Positions 25,958 through 34,012 of a stretch of 64,000 bases of DNA are shown piece after piece. Made by a program: the position numbers and the translations under genes. The first letter of the stretch is position 1; each line of letters begins with the position of its first letter. The notes below the pieces were generated by a model. That model saw only the letters and a list, made by a program, of their open reading frames with translations. It was not told the DNA's origin and did no database searches. Source of the DNA: Bdellovibrio bacteriovorus (lineage in GTDB: Bacteria > Bdellovibrionota > Bdellovibrionia > Bdellovibrionales > Bdellovibrionaceae); the NCBI RefSeq assembly GCF_001592745.1, contig NZ_LUKD01000008.1, positions 508,740 to 572,739 of the forward strand. The letters are read 5' to 3'.

Positions 25958-26686
25958 ATGAGATTTAATAATTGTGAGTACGTTAAAATAAACAAAATCG
26001 CCGACCTCAGAGCTGGATATCAACTGCGAGACCGCGTTGACCCAGATCCAAAGGGAAAGATTAAGTTTATTCAAGTTGGAGATGCGAATCGCGAGACACA
26101 TCAAATTGATCTTGCGAAGAGCGATCTTATTACCATCGACAAGGCCATCGAATACGGAAAATACGAACTGCACGGACATGAAGTACTTTTCTTATCGAAA
26201 GGTAGTAAGCCAGGGGCATTTACTGTCCCTGGCGTTTCGGACTGGGTTAGTCGAAGTTGTCATGTGATTCCGATGTCGCATTTCTTGATTTTAGAATCTG
26301 ACAAATCACGAACCTACCCGCCGTACCTTGTGTGGGCTCTGAACCAAAAGTTCATGGAGCCAGCAATCAAGGCAAGCATGAAAGGTTCGGGAATTCCGTT
26401 TATCGCTAAGAGTGACTTTATGGATATTAAAATACCGATCCCAAGCATTGAGGTGCAAAAGAAAATCGCCGAATTGAGTGCCCTTCGTACAAACGAGTTA
26501 ATCCTGGCTAAGAAGCGCGATGGTTTAATGAATCAGCTTCTCGAAGCTCTTCTTTTTGGGCAGCTCGAAGGCGACGCGGCCGACGCGGCCGACGCCAGCG
26601 TCGCGAAGCAAAAGTTATTGGATGAATACGAAAAATATAAAGACATTTCCCCTGAGGATTTTCAAAAAGAATTGAGGAAGCTATGA
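25958..26686 (+). CDS. Half-size type I restriction specificity (HsdS-like) protein
   Basis: 242 residues with one target-recognition domain (about 10-165: KINKIADLRAGYQL...FIQVGDA...KGSGIPFIAKSDFMDIKIPIPS) and one helical spacer (VQKKIAELSALRTNELILAKKRDGLMNQLLEALL). Normal HsdS proteins carry two such units. It is followed by a low-complexity GDAADAADAS stretch encoded by a short DNA tandem repeat. It overlaps hsdM by four bases. A half-S could work as a dimer or exchange with the full HsdS encoded downstream. Confidence 0.75.
   Translation: MRFNNCEYVKINKIADLRAGYQLRDRVDPDPKGKIKFIQVGDANRETHQIDLAKSDLITIDKAIEYGKYELHGHEVLFLSKGSKPGAFTVPGVSDWVSRSCHVIPMSHFLILESDKSRTYPPYLVWALNQKFMEPAIKASMKGSGIPFIAKSDFMDIKIPIPSIEVQKKIAELSALRTNELILAKKRDGLMNQLLEALLFGQLEGDAADAADASVAKQKLLDEYEKYKDISPEDFQKELRKL
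26573..26604 (+). repeat. GC-rich tandem 9-mer and palindrome inside HsdS-like gene
   Basis: GACGCGGCC occurs twice in tandem (26573-26590), followed by GACGCCAGCGTCGC (26591-26604). The last 14 bases are identical to 33839-33852 behind the operon. It encodes AADAADAS and is much more GC-rich than the surrounding gene, so it may be an inserted palindromic element kept in frame. Confidence 0.45.
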
Positions 26687-28203
26687 GCAATACAAAATCA
26701 TTAGACCAAGACGCCGAATTGAAGAAAAAACTTTGGTCGGCATGTGACACGTTCAGAAACGTGATGGATTCAAATCAATATAAGGACTACATCCTCGCAT
26801 TTCTTTTCATCAAGTATATTTCTGACATATACGAAGAAAAAGTCACTGAACTTCGAAAGAAGTTTAAGAACGATGAGGATATGGTCAAGCGTCGTCTTGA
26901 GCGTGAAAGGTTTGTTCTCCATGACAAAGCTACATTCGCGTGGATTTTCGAGAACCGAAATAAAGATAATATTGGCGCTATTATTAATTCGGTACTTCAT
27001 GAAATCGAAGAACTGAATAAAGTTAAACTGAACAATGTTTTTCGTGGAATAGATTTTAACAGCGAGCAAAATCTTGGTAAGCCAAAGGACAAATTGGATC
27101 GCTTACGCCATCTGATTAATGACTTTAAAGACCTCGATCTGAAACCCTATCTGCACAACGCTGATGTTATTGGTAATGCATACGAGTATTTGATTGAAAA
27201 ATTCGCGGCTGATGCCGGGAAAAAGGGTGGAGAATTTTATACTCCTCCGGAAGTCGCTACTCTTCTTGCAAAGCTTGTAGAGGCGAAACCTGGAAACACG
27301 ATTTACGATCCCACCTGCGGTTCAGGATCGTTGTTGATTAAAGCGGCTAAGGAAGTTGGGAGCAACGACTTCTTCATTTATGGTCAAGAAGTGAACGGAG
27401 CTACTTGGTCCTTAGCTCGAATGAATATGTTTCTACACGGAATTGAGCAGTCTGATATTCAGTGGGGCGATACCATAAAATCACCAGCATTTATCGAAAA
27501 GGATTCGATAAAAAAGTTTGATATCGTTATTGCAAATCCACCTTTCAGTAAAGACAAGTGGTGGGGCGCGCCGACAGAAAAGGGTAAGGAAACAGAGAAG
27601 AAAGCCGAAAACGATGACTACAAACGTTTTTGGCGTGGTGTTCCGCCCACCTCAAGGGGCGACTGGGCGTTTATAAGTCATATGATTGAAAGTCTTTTGC
27701 CAGGTGGTACTTGTGGAGTGGTTGTGCCGCATGGGGTTCTATTTCGAGGTGATGCCGAGGGAAGAATACGTAAAGCCGTAATCGAGGAAAATCTTATTCA
27801 TGCCGTTGTTGGCCTGCCGCCAAACTTATTTTATGGCGCGGGAATTTCGGCAGCCCTGTTAATTTTCAAAAAAAATCGCAAGCAAAAAGACATTCTCTTC
27901 ATTGACTCCAGTAAGCATTTTCTTGAGGGGAAAAAGCAGAATAAGCTTCGTGACGAAGATATCGGACGAATTTTTGAGACATTTAAAAAGCGAAAAACAA
28001 TTGATAAATTCTCTTACCTCGCCTCGCTCGACGAAGTTCAGAAGAATGATTTCAATTTAAACATTGGCCTCTATATTGATGGGTCAGAGGAAATCGCCAG
28101 CATAGATATTCGCGCTGTACAGAATGATATTGAGGCAATCGAGTCTGAGCTCAGCCAAGTACGTGCAAAGATGAAAAAATATCTTAAGGAACTTGAGATA
28201 TGA
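26683..28203 (+). CDS. hsdM: Type I restriction-modification methyltransferase (M subunit)
   Basis: 506 residues, normal for HsdM. N-terminal HsdM_N helical domain (KKLWSACDTFRNVMDSNQYKDYILAFLFIKYISD), then the N6-adenine methylase domain. The SAM-binding motif DPTCGSGS begins at residue 209 and the catalytic NPPF is at 285-288. With HsdS it methylates adenine in a bipartite target to protect self DNA. It overlaps both neighbours by four bases (ATGA), indicating translational coupling. Confidence 0.95.
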   Translation: MSNTKSLDQDAELKKKLWSACDTFRNVMDSNQYKDYILAFLFIKYISDIYEEKVTELRKKFKNDEDMVKRRLERERFVLHDKATFAWIFENRNKDNIGAIINSVLHEIEELNKVKLNNVFRGIDFNSEQNLGKPKDKLDRLRHLINDFKDLDLKPYLHNADVIGNAYEYLIEKFAADAGKKGGEFYTPPEVATLLAKLVEAKPGNTIYDPTCGSGSLLIKAAKEVGSNDFFIYGQEVNGATWSLARMNMFLHGIEQSDIQWGDTIKSPAFIEKDSIKKFDIVIANPPFSKDKWWGAPTEKGKETEKKAENDDYKRFWRGVPPTSRGDWAFISHMIESLLPGGTCGVVVPHGVLFRGDAEGRIRKAVIEENLIHAVVGLPPNLFYGAGISAALLIFKKNRKQKDILFIDSSKHFLEGKKQNKLRDEDIGRIFETFKKRKTIDKFSYLASLDEVQKNDFNLNIGLYIDGSEEIASIDIRAVQNDIEAIESELSQVRAKMKKYLKELEI

Positions 28204-29354
28204 AAATGCAAACGCAAATGAAACGTTTAGATGAACTGGCTACTGTTGAAAGAGGTAAATTTTCAGCTCGCCCTAGGAATGATCCAAAATACTATGGGGG
28301 GGACATTCCTTTTGTTCAAACTGGAGATATCGTTACTAGTGGCGGGATATTAAAATCATACACTCAGACATTGAATGCTGAGGGACTTAAGGTAAGTAAA
28401 ATATTTCCCAAGGGATCTATTTTGGTCACAATTGCAGCAAACATAGGGAATTCGGCGCTTACAACGTTTGATACGGCTTGCCCTGACAGTGTTGTCGGGC
28501 TTCGGCCAAAAGCGGGAATCGATTCAAAGTGGTTAAACTATGCAATTCAATCACGACGAGAAGAGCTAGACGCAAAAGCAACAAAAGGCGCGCAAAAAAA
28601 TATCAACTTGGAAGTTCTAAGGCCTTTGCTTATCCCAACCCCCAATGCTGAAGAACAGAAGTATATCGGTGAATGTCTGTTCAGCTGGGACAAGTCAATT
28701 GAACTCGAAACAGCTCTTTTGGAACAATATAAATTGGAGTTGGACGGGTTTATTGAGAATCTTATTGGAACTGAAAACATGACAAGCTTGAAGGAGATAT
28801 GCCAAGAGATACGAGACGGCACGCATGCTTCACACATCGATGTCGCTCAAGGCATTCCACTTCTAAGCGCAAAGGATATCGTTGATCGAAAGATCATGAT
28901 TCCGACTGACGCTCGAAAAATCAATTCGGCAGATTTCGATCAAATTCATAAGAAATTTGTTCTTTCCAATGGCGATTTGTTACTTACGATTGTTGGAACA
29001 ATTGGTCGCGTAGCTGTCGTATCGAATTATGATCGGAGTTATACATTTCAACGAAGCGTGGCATATTTGAGATTTAAGAAAGACTTCTCATCCGAGTTTT
29101 ACTCCTATGTATTCGAGTCTCGATATTTTCAGAAAGAGTTGAAGCGTAGGGCAACTCAGTCAGCGCAGCCAGGAGTGTATTTGGGTAGTCTGTCTGAAAT
29201 CTTGGTGCCTTCGCCAAGCAAAGAGAACCAGGAAAGGATTACGAGATTTCTTAGCACTCTTGATCAGTCCATCCGTCTCACCCGAGAAAAGATCCGATTG
29301 CTAAAGCTTCAAAAGCAGGGACTAATGCAGAAGCTTTTTGGAGACCTTCAATGA
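28200..29354 (+). CDS. hsdS: Type I restriction-modification specificity subunit
   Basis: 384 residues with two target-recognition domains (about 6-150 and 195-345) each followed by a conserved helical spacer (EEQKYIGECLFSWDKSIELETALLEQYKLELDGF and ENQERITRFLSTLDQSIRLTREKIRLLKLQKQGLMQKLF). It sets the DNA sequence recognised by the HsdM/HsdR complex. The start overlaps hsdM and the stop overlaps hsdR, each by four bases. It is the second S-type protein in the operon, after the half-size one at 25958. Confidence 0.93.
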   Translation: MKMQTQMKRLDELATVERGKFSARPRNDPKYYGGDIPFVQTGDIVTSGGILKSYTQTLNAEGLKVSKIFPKGSILVTIAANIGNSALTTFDTACPDSVVGLRPKAGIDSKWLNYAIQSRREELDAKATKGAQKNINLEVLRPLLIPTPNAEEQKYIGECLFSWDKSIELETALLEQYKLELDGFIENLIGTENMTSLKEICQEIRDGTHASHIDVAQGIPLLSAKDIVDRKIMIPTDARKINSADFDQIHKKFVLSNGDLLLTIVGTIGRVAVVSNYDRSYTFQRSVAYLRFKKDFSSEFYSYVFESRYFQKELKRRATQSAQPGVYLGSLSEILVPSPSKENQERITRFLSTLDQSIRLTREKIRLLKLQKQGLMQKLFGDLQ

Positions 29355-32300
29355 CAACTAGACGAGCCATTTTCCGCGAAGACGAAAGCTCGCAATTGCC
29401 AGCGCTTCAACTCCTACAAAATATGGGTTGGATTTATTTAACTCCGGAAGAGGCATTGGCGGAGAGGAAAGGAAATCCTAGAAGCGTCATTTTAGAGGGA
29501 ATCTTAGAAGAAAGACTTAGAAGTCGTGAATTGAATACTATTCTAGTAAGTGGAGAAGAGTATGAGTTTGGCGACGCAAATATAGCAAATGCGATTCACG
29601 AAATTAAACGTGTGCCTTTCGAAGGCTTACAGACCACGGCCGAGAAAATTTTCGATCTAATTACTCTAGGAAAAAGCTGTACTGTAACGATTAATAATGA
29701 TCGTAAGAGTTACGATCTGAAATATATTGATTGGTCGAACGTGGCGAACAACGTTTACCATGTTACGGAAGAATTCATTGTCGAATCTCACACTGGAAAT
29801 GGCACTAAAAAGATTCCTGATCTTGTACTCTTTATTAATGGCATTCCTATTGTAATTATCGAATGTAAAAGGAGTGATTATAAAGATCCCGTAGAGGAAG
29901 CAGTTTCACAACATATCCGCAATCAAGAAACTTCCAACATTCCAAATCTTTACGTCTATTCACAACTCTTACTTGCAGTTAGCCCATTTAACGTTCGCGA
30001 GAAAAATCGATTTTGCCTGTATGCTACTACAGGTACACCTCGGGTTTATTGGTACCCATGGATCGAAGATGAATCTAAGTTGCTGGCAAAGGAACTTGAA
30101 ATTCTAGTACATAAGCCATTGTCGACCAAAGAAAAGGATCGATTATTTGGAGATCGCTTCAGAAACATCCGCGCCTACTTTGACGATTTGGAGAAGCACC
30201 CTCGCCAGGTAACAGATCAAGATAAAATGATTTTTAGTCTCTGTCGGAAGCAAAGAGTGCTCGAACTAGTTAAAAAGTTCATCTTATTCGACGGCGGCGT
30301 CAAAAAGATAGCCCGATACCAACAGTATTTTCTTGTTAATCAATCGGCAGAGAGAATTTGTAGCGTGAAGCCAGGAGAAAAGCGGCCCAACGGAGTTGGC
30401 TGGCATACACAAGGCAGCGGTAAGTCTCTCTCTATGGTGATGCTTGCAAAGACGCTTGCGATGGATGATCGAATCAAGGAACCGAAGATTGTATTAATCA
30501 CGGATCGAATTGACCTTGATGACCAGATTTTCAGAACATTCCAAAATTGTGGAGTCGAAGTTCGACAAGCTTCAAGTGGACAGGACTTGATTGACTCGCT
30601 TAAAGATTCTAAGGCCGGTATCATTGCGACAACAATCTTCAAGTTCGATTCCGTAATTAATGCCAAAACTGATCCTTTTGAATCAACCGATATTATTCTG
30701 CTAGTGGACGAAGCCCATCGATCCCAATATGGAGAATCCAACTCGAAGGTTCACAAGGTTTTCCCAAATGCTTGCTTTATCGGTTATACCGGGACTCCAT
30801 TAACAGAAAAAGAACGTCATACGATGGAGAAGTTTGGTCCGATAATTGGACGCCCTTACACCAACAGAGATGCTCTTCGGGATAACGCTGTTGTTCCTCT
30901 TCTCTATGAAGGAAGAATGGTCCCTCAGTCTGTTAATCAGGATCTCATTGACCGCTGGTTTGAAAGACTAACTAGTGGCTTGTCAGAGGCTGAAAAGGCA
31001 GATCTTAAGAAAAAATATAACCGACGTGATCAGCTTGCGAAGACTGACCAACGAATCTTTATGATAGCTGCTGACGTCTCGGAACATTTCTATAGGAACT
31101 GGAAAAACACCGATGGTGGACTTGGATTCAAGGGTCTCCTAGCTGTCGACTCGATTGCCTCGGCTATGAAATATCGAGACTACTTCAGAGAAATTGGTGA
31201 GGTTGAGGTTGAAGTCGTAATTTCTAAAACGAATGATCGCCGTGGTCATAGTGAAGTTGGTGAAGAGCAAACAGCATTGCAGAAATACGAAGAGTACATC
31301 AAGAAAAACTGGGGCGATCACAAAAAATTTGAACGAGACATAAAAAAGCGATTCGACAGTGATCAAGGACCTGACATCTTAATCGTCGTCTGGAAGTTAC
31401 TTACGGGGTTCGACGTTCAAAGATCTACCGTTTTATACGTTGATAAAAATCTATCAGAACACACACTACTTCAGGCAACGGCTCGGGTAAATAGAACTTT
31501 TCCAAAGAAAGATTTTGGATACATTGTTGATTACCACGGGAACCTCGATAACTTCATAGATGCAATCAAACAATACGATGACCTTGCAGCTAAACTCACA
31601 GCAACAGAGGGTCCTACTGAAGAGGCTGAACTTAAGAGCGCAATTCATGATATTCAAGAGCGAATAAAACTACTTCCGCAACATTACGCCGACTTGATAG
31701 ATTTGTTTGGCGGGGTGAAAAACAAAAGAGATGTCAAAGAGTATGAAAATGCTCTTTGGGAACCAGAAAAGAGAGAAGAGTTTTACGAAAAGCTTGGAAC
31801 TTTCGGTCGAACGCTACATTTAGCGCTATCGTCGTTCGACTATTATTCTAAAGCTCCAATATCAGAAGTTGATAAATACAAAGAAGAACTCCGCTTCTTC
31901 AATTCTTTGAAGTTCGACCTAAAAATGATTTTTCAGGAACGAATCGATTACAGAGATTATGAGCCTAAGATTGAAAAGATATTGAACGATCATGTTATGG
32001 CTAAAGGAGTTGAAACAATTGTTGAGCCAGTTGCTATCTATGATTTGGAATTCGGTAAACAGTTCGAAGGCAAAGATGCAACAACGCAAGCTCTGACAAT
32101 CCTGAACTCGACAAATAGATACATTTCCGAAAATCTCGAACGCGATAAAGCATTTTACGAGAGATTCTCTGCGCTGATTGAAGAAACTCTTGAGGACTAC
32201 CGTAAGGGTCGCCTTTTAGAGAAGCAACTACTTGAGAAAGCGACTGACATCAAAGAAAAGGTTCTCACGCGAACAGGAGATGATACTCCCGAAGTTTTGA

Positions 32301-32593
32301 GGGGAAATGAATCTGCTATGGCTTTCTTTGGAATCTTGAAGTCGAACATGGGTGCAGACAAAGTAGAAGTCGACGTTTTGGCTAAGTGGGCTTCAGAGAT
32401 TGATTCGATAGTTTCGAAAAATGTCGTCGTGGATTGGGTTCGTAACACGCATATCCAAAACAAGATAAAGAATCTTGTCGAAGACTATATTCTTGATGTT
32501 AAATCAAAACATAAATTATCTATTGATTTCGAGAAGATAGATAAAATTTTGGAGGAAGTGGTTAGGTCTGCGAAGTTAAATAGGAAAAAATGA
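29351..32593 (+). CDS. hsdR: Type I restriction endonuclease/translocase (R subunit)
   Basis: 1080 residues. N-terminal nuclease domain with the PD-(D/E)XK pattern: Asp157, and Glu171 and Lys173 in IIECKRS. Then an SF2 translocase: HTQGSGKS with Lys358 as Walker A, DEAH at 453-456 and GYTGTPL as motif III, plus motif VI-like QATARVNRTFP. The C-terminal about 300 residues are helical and would bind HsdM. It cleaves unmodified DNA after ATP-driven translocation. No frameshift or missing motif is seen, so the system looks intact. Confidence 0.95.
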   Translation: MTTRRAIFREDESSQLPALQLLQNMGWIYLTPEEALAERKGNPRSVILEGILEERLRSRELNTILVSGEEYEFGDANIANAIHEIKRVPFEGLQTTAEKIFDLITLGKSCTVTINNDRKSYDLKYIDWSNVANNVYHVTEEFIVESHTGNGTKKIPDLVLFINGIPIVIIECKRSDYKDPVEEAVSQHIRNQETSNIPNLYVYSQLLLAVSPFNVREKNRFCLYATTGTPRVYWYPWIEDESKLLAKELEILVHKPLSTKEKDRLFGDRFRNIRAYFDDLEKHPRQVTDQDKMIFSLCRKQRVLELVKKFILFDGGVKKIARYQQYFLVNQSAERICSVKPGEKRPNGVGWHTQGSGKSLSMVMLAKTLAMDDRIKEPKIVLITDRIDLDDQIFRTFQNCGVEVRQASSGQDLIDSLKDSKAGIIATTIFKFDSVINAKTDPFESTDIILLVDEAHRSQYGESNSKVHKVFPNACFIGYTGTPLTEKERHTMEKFGPIIGRPYTNRDALRDNAVVPLLYEGRMVPQSVNQDLIDRWFERLTSGLSEAEKADLKKKYNRRDQLAKTDQRIFMIAADVSEHFYRNWKNTDGGLGFKGLLAVDSIASAMKYRDYFREIGEVEVEVVISKTNDRRGHSEVGEEQTALQKYEEYIKKNWGDHKKFERDIKKRFDSDQGPDILIVVWKLLTGFDVQRSTVLYVDKNLSEHTLLQATARVNRTFPKKDFGYIVDYHGNLDNFIDAIKQYDDLAAKLTATEGPTEEAELKSAIHDIQERIKLLPQHYADLIDLFGGVKNKRDVKEYENALWEPEKREEFYEKLGTFGRTLHLALSSFDYYSKAPISEVDKYKEELRFFNSLKFDLKMIFQERIDYRDYEPKIEKILNDHVMAKGVETIVEPVAIYDLEFGKQFEGKDATTQALTILNSTNRYISENLERDKAFYERFSALIEETLEDYRKGRLLEKQLLEKATDIKEKVLTRTGDDTPEVLRGNESAMAFFGILKSNMGADKVEVDVLAKWASEIDSIVSKNVVVDWVRNTHIQNKIKNLVEDYILDVKSKHKLSIDFEKIDKILEEVVRSAKLNRKK

Positions 32594-33306
32594 AGCAACA
32601 GGAAGTTTACAGCATCAAGGATGGACAACACGAGATTTCTTTTGAGTTGAAGTTTTCGACTCGGAAGACGTTAGGGATTTGTGTAACTCCAAAATCAGAA
32701 ATCCAAGTAACCGCACCGGAAGGACTCTCGGTAGAACGGGTTTTGCACTCTGTGAAACGCCGTATGCCATGGATAATTAAACAGCTTAAGGGTCTAGAGA
32801 AAGTCCGATTCGTGGATTCAGTTCCGGAATACGAATCCGGTCAAACAATTCGTTTTCTCGGCAGAGACTACATGTTGAAGGTCCTACAGGTAGAAGCTTT
32901 CGAAGAAGAAGGCGTTTCACTCGAGCATTCAATACTCAAACTTACCATTCACAATCGAACTCAGAAAGATCGAATCAACTTGATGGTCGAAGAATGGTAT
33001 CGGAATGAAGCCTTACTATACCTAGGTAACAAGTTTGAAGCGCTATCACAGAAAGTCATAAAGTATGGACTGCCCAAGCCACAATACTACCTACGAAAAA
33101 TGGAAAAGAGATGGGGAAGCTGTACACCTAATGGAGTCATCTACCTGAATCCAGAACTTATAAAGCTTCCGTCGCATTGTATCGAGTACGTAATCATGCA
33201 CGAGCTTTGCCATTTAAAATATCCGGATCATTCCGCCGAGTATTACCACTTTCTAGAAACAGTCATGCCTGACTGGAAAATTCGTGAAAAGGATCTAAAT
33301 TTATGA
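32590..33306 (+). CDS. YgjP/DUF45-like metallopeptidase
   Basis: 238 residues. C-terminal SprT/WLM-like zinc peptidase domain with RWGSCTPNGVIYLN and the zinc motif HELCH (His204, Glu205, His208) followed by His214, as in YgjP/DUF45 proteins. The first half is a beta-rich domain of the family. Relatives are often found beside hsdR genes, but what they cleave is not established. It overlaps hsdR and the next gene by four bases each, so it is a co-translated part of the operon. Confidence 0.88.
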   Translation: MKQQEVYSIKDGQHEISFELKFSTRKTLGICVTPKSEIQVTAPEGLSVERVLHSVKRRMPWIIKQLKGLEKVRFVDSVPEYESGQTIRFLGRDYMLKVLQVEAFEEEGVSLEHSILKLTIHNRTQKDRINLMVEEWYRNEALLYLGNKFEALSQKVIKYGLPKPQYYLRKMEKRWGSCTPNGVIYLNPELIKLPSHCIEYVIMHELCHLKYPDHSAEYYHFLETVMPDWKIREKDLNL

Positions 33307-33812
33307 TCGAGAAAAAAGTAAAAGAGTCGGAGGTTGGCTTCAGCGCTTGGGAATTAGTAATCGTCGTAGCGATCATCGGTGTTCTTTTAATGATTGCTGG
33401 TCCCAATTTTGTGAAGTTCCAAAGATCATTGAAGATGTCCGAAGAAAAAACACAGCTAGCGGCTGCCTATACTGCAATGCAAATTCAGAAGCTTGAAAAG
33501 GACCCAACGAAGGCCAATGAGATATTGAACCAGATGAGTTCCAAATATCCAGATTTCCGGGTGCCTGCAATCTTACCCGATGCCGATCCAAAACAATCAG
33601 CGTCGGACGTAAAAATTGGTATCTTAGAATATCGAATCGGTAAATTGGAAGAGACGATAAAAGATGCGTCAAGTAGCCAGCCGTCTTGGTGGATACTTCT
33701 CCTAGTAATTCCGGGGATTAGTGCGATGATGGGGAGACTTCTGAACCCATTGTTTGATTATCTTGGCGCCCACCTAAAATCCAAAGCGCAGGAAACCCTG
33801 GAGAAAAAGTAG
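33303..33812 (+). CDS. Protein with prepilin-like N terminus in restriction operon
   Basis: 169 residues. Residues 1-12 end in Gly12, followed by FSAWELVIVVAIIGVLLM with Glu17 at +5, exactly the type IV prepilin cleavage and methylation signature. After a helical middle (KMSEEKTQLAAAYTAMQIQK, then an IGILEYRIGKLEETIKD coiled segment) there is a second hydrophobic segment near the C terminus (SWWILLLVIPGISAMMG). ATG overlaps the stop of the peptidase gene. Normal pilins lack a second membrane segment, so this may be a membrane anchor rather than a pilus subunit. Its presence as last gene of a restriction operon is unexpected. Confidence 0.75.
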   Translation: MIEKKVKESEVGFSAWELVIVVAIIGVLLMIAGPNFVKFQRSLKMSEEKTQLAAAYTAMQIQKLEKDPTKANEILNQMSSKYPDFRVPAILPDADPKQSASDVKIGILEYRIGKLEETIKDASSSQPSWWILLLVIPGISAMMGRLLNPLFDYLGAHLKSKAQETLEKK

Positions 33813-33826
33813 TTTTTCCGTTTTTG

Positions 33827-33888
33827 GGCGTCGCTCGCGACGCCAGCGTCGCCTGCTTTCGGAAAACCTTTCCGACGTACGGAAAGGT
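33827..33888 (+). repeat. Consecutive hairpins after the restriction operon
   Basis: GGCGTCGC/GCGACGCC (33827-33844, two-base loop) can alternatively pair its right arm with GCGTCGC at 33846-33852. ACCTTTCCG/CGGAAAGGT (33866-33888) forms a second stem with a five-base loop. No T-run follows on the plus strand, so these are not typical terminators, but they may stabilise or end the operon transcript. The 200-base gap to the next gene holds nothing else I can name. Confidence 0.45.
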
Positions 33889-34012
33889 ACTTTCCTTGTG
33901 TGTTCTTCGCAGATTCGGCAACTGGGTAGCCAGGGCTCACCAGAAAGCTTTCGGCGTTTTCCTGTGAGACCCATAATTGTGTCGAAATGTAATGGCGTGT
34001 TTTAATGGAAAA

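Noticed and set aside
25562..26179. 205-codon frame on the minus strand
   Set aside because: It lies antisense to the DUF2130 and half-HsdS genes, which have family signatures on the plus strand.
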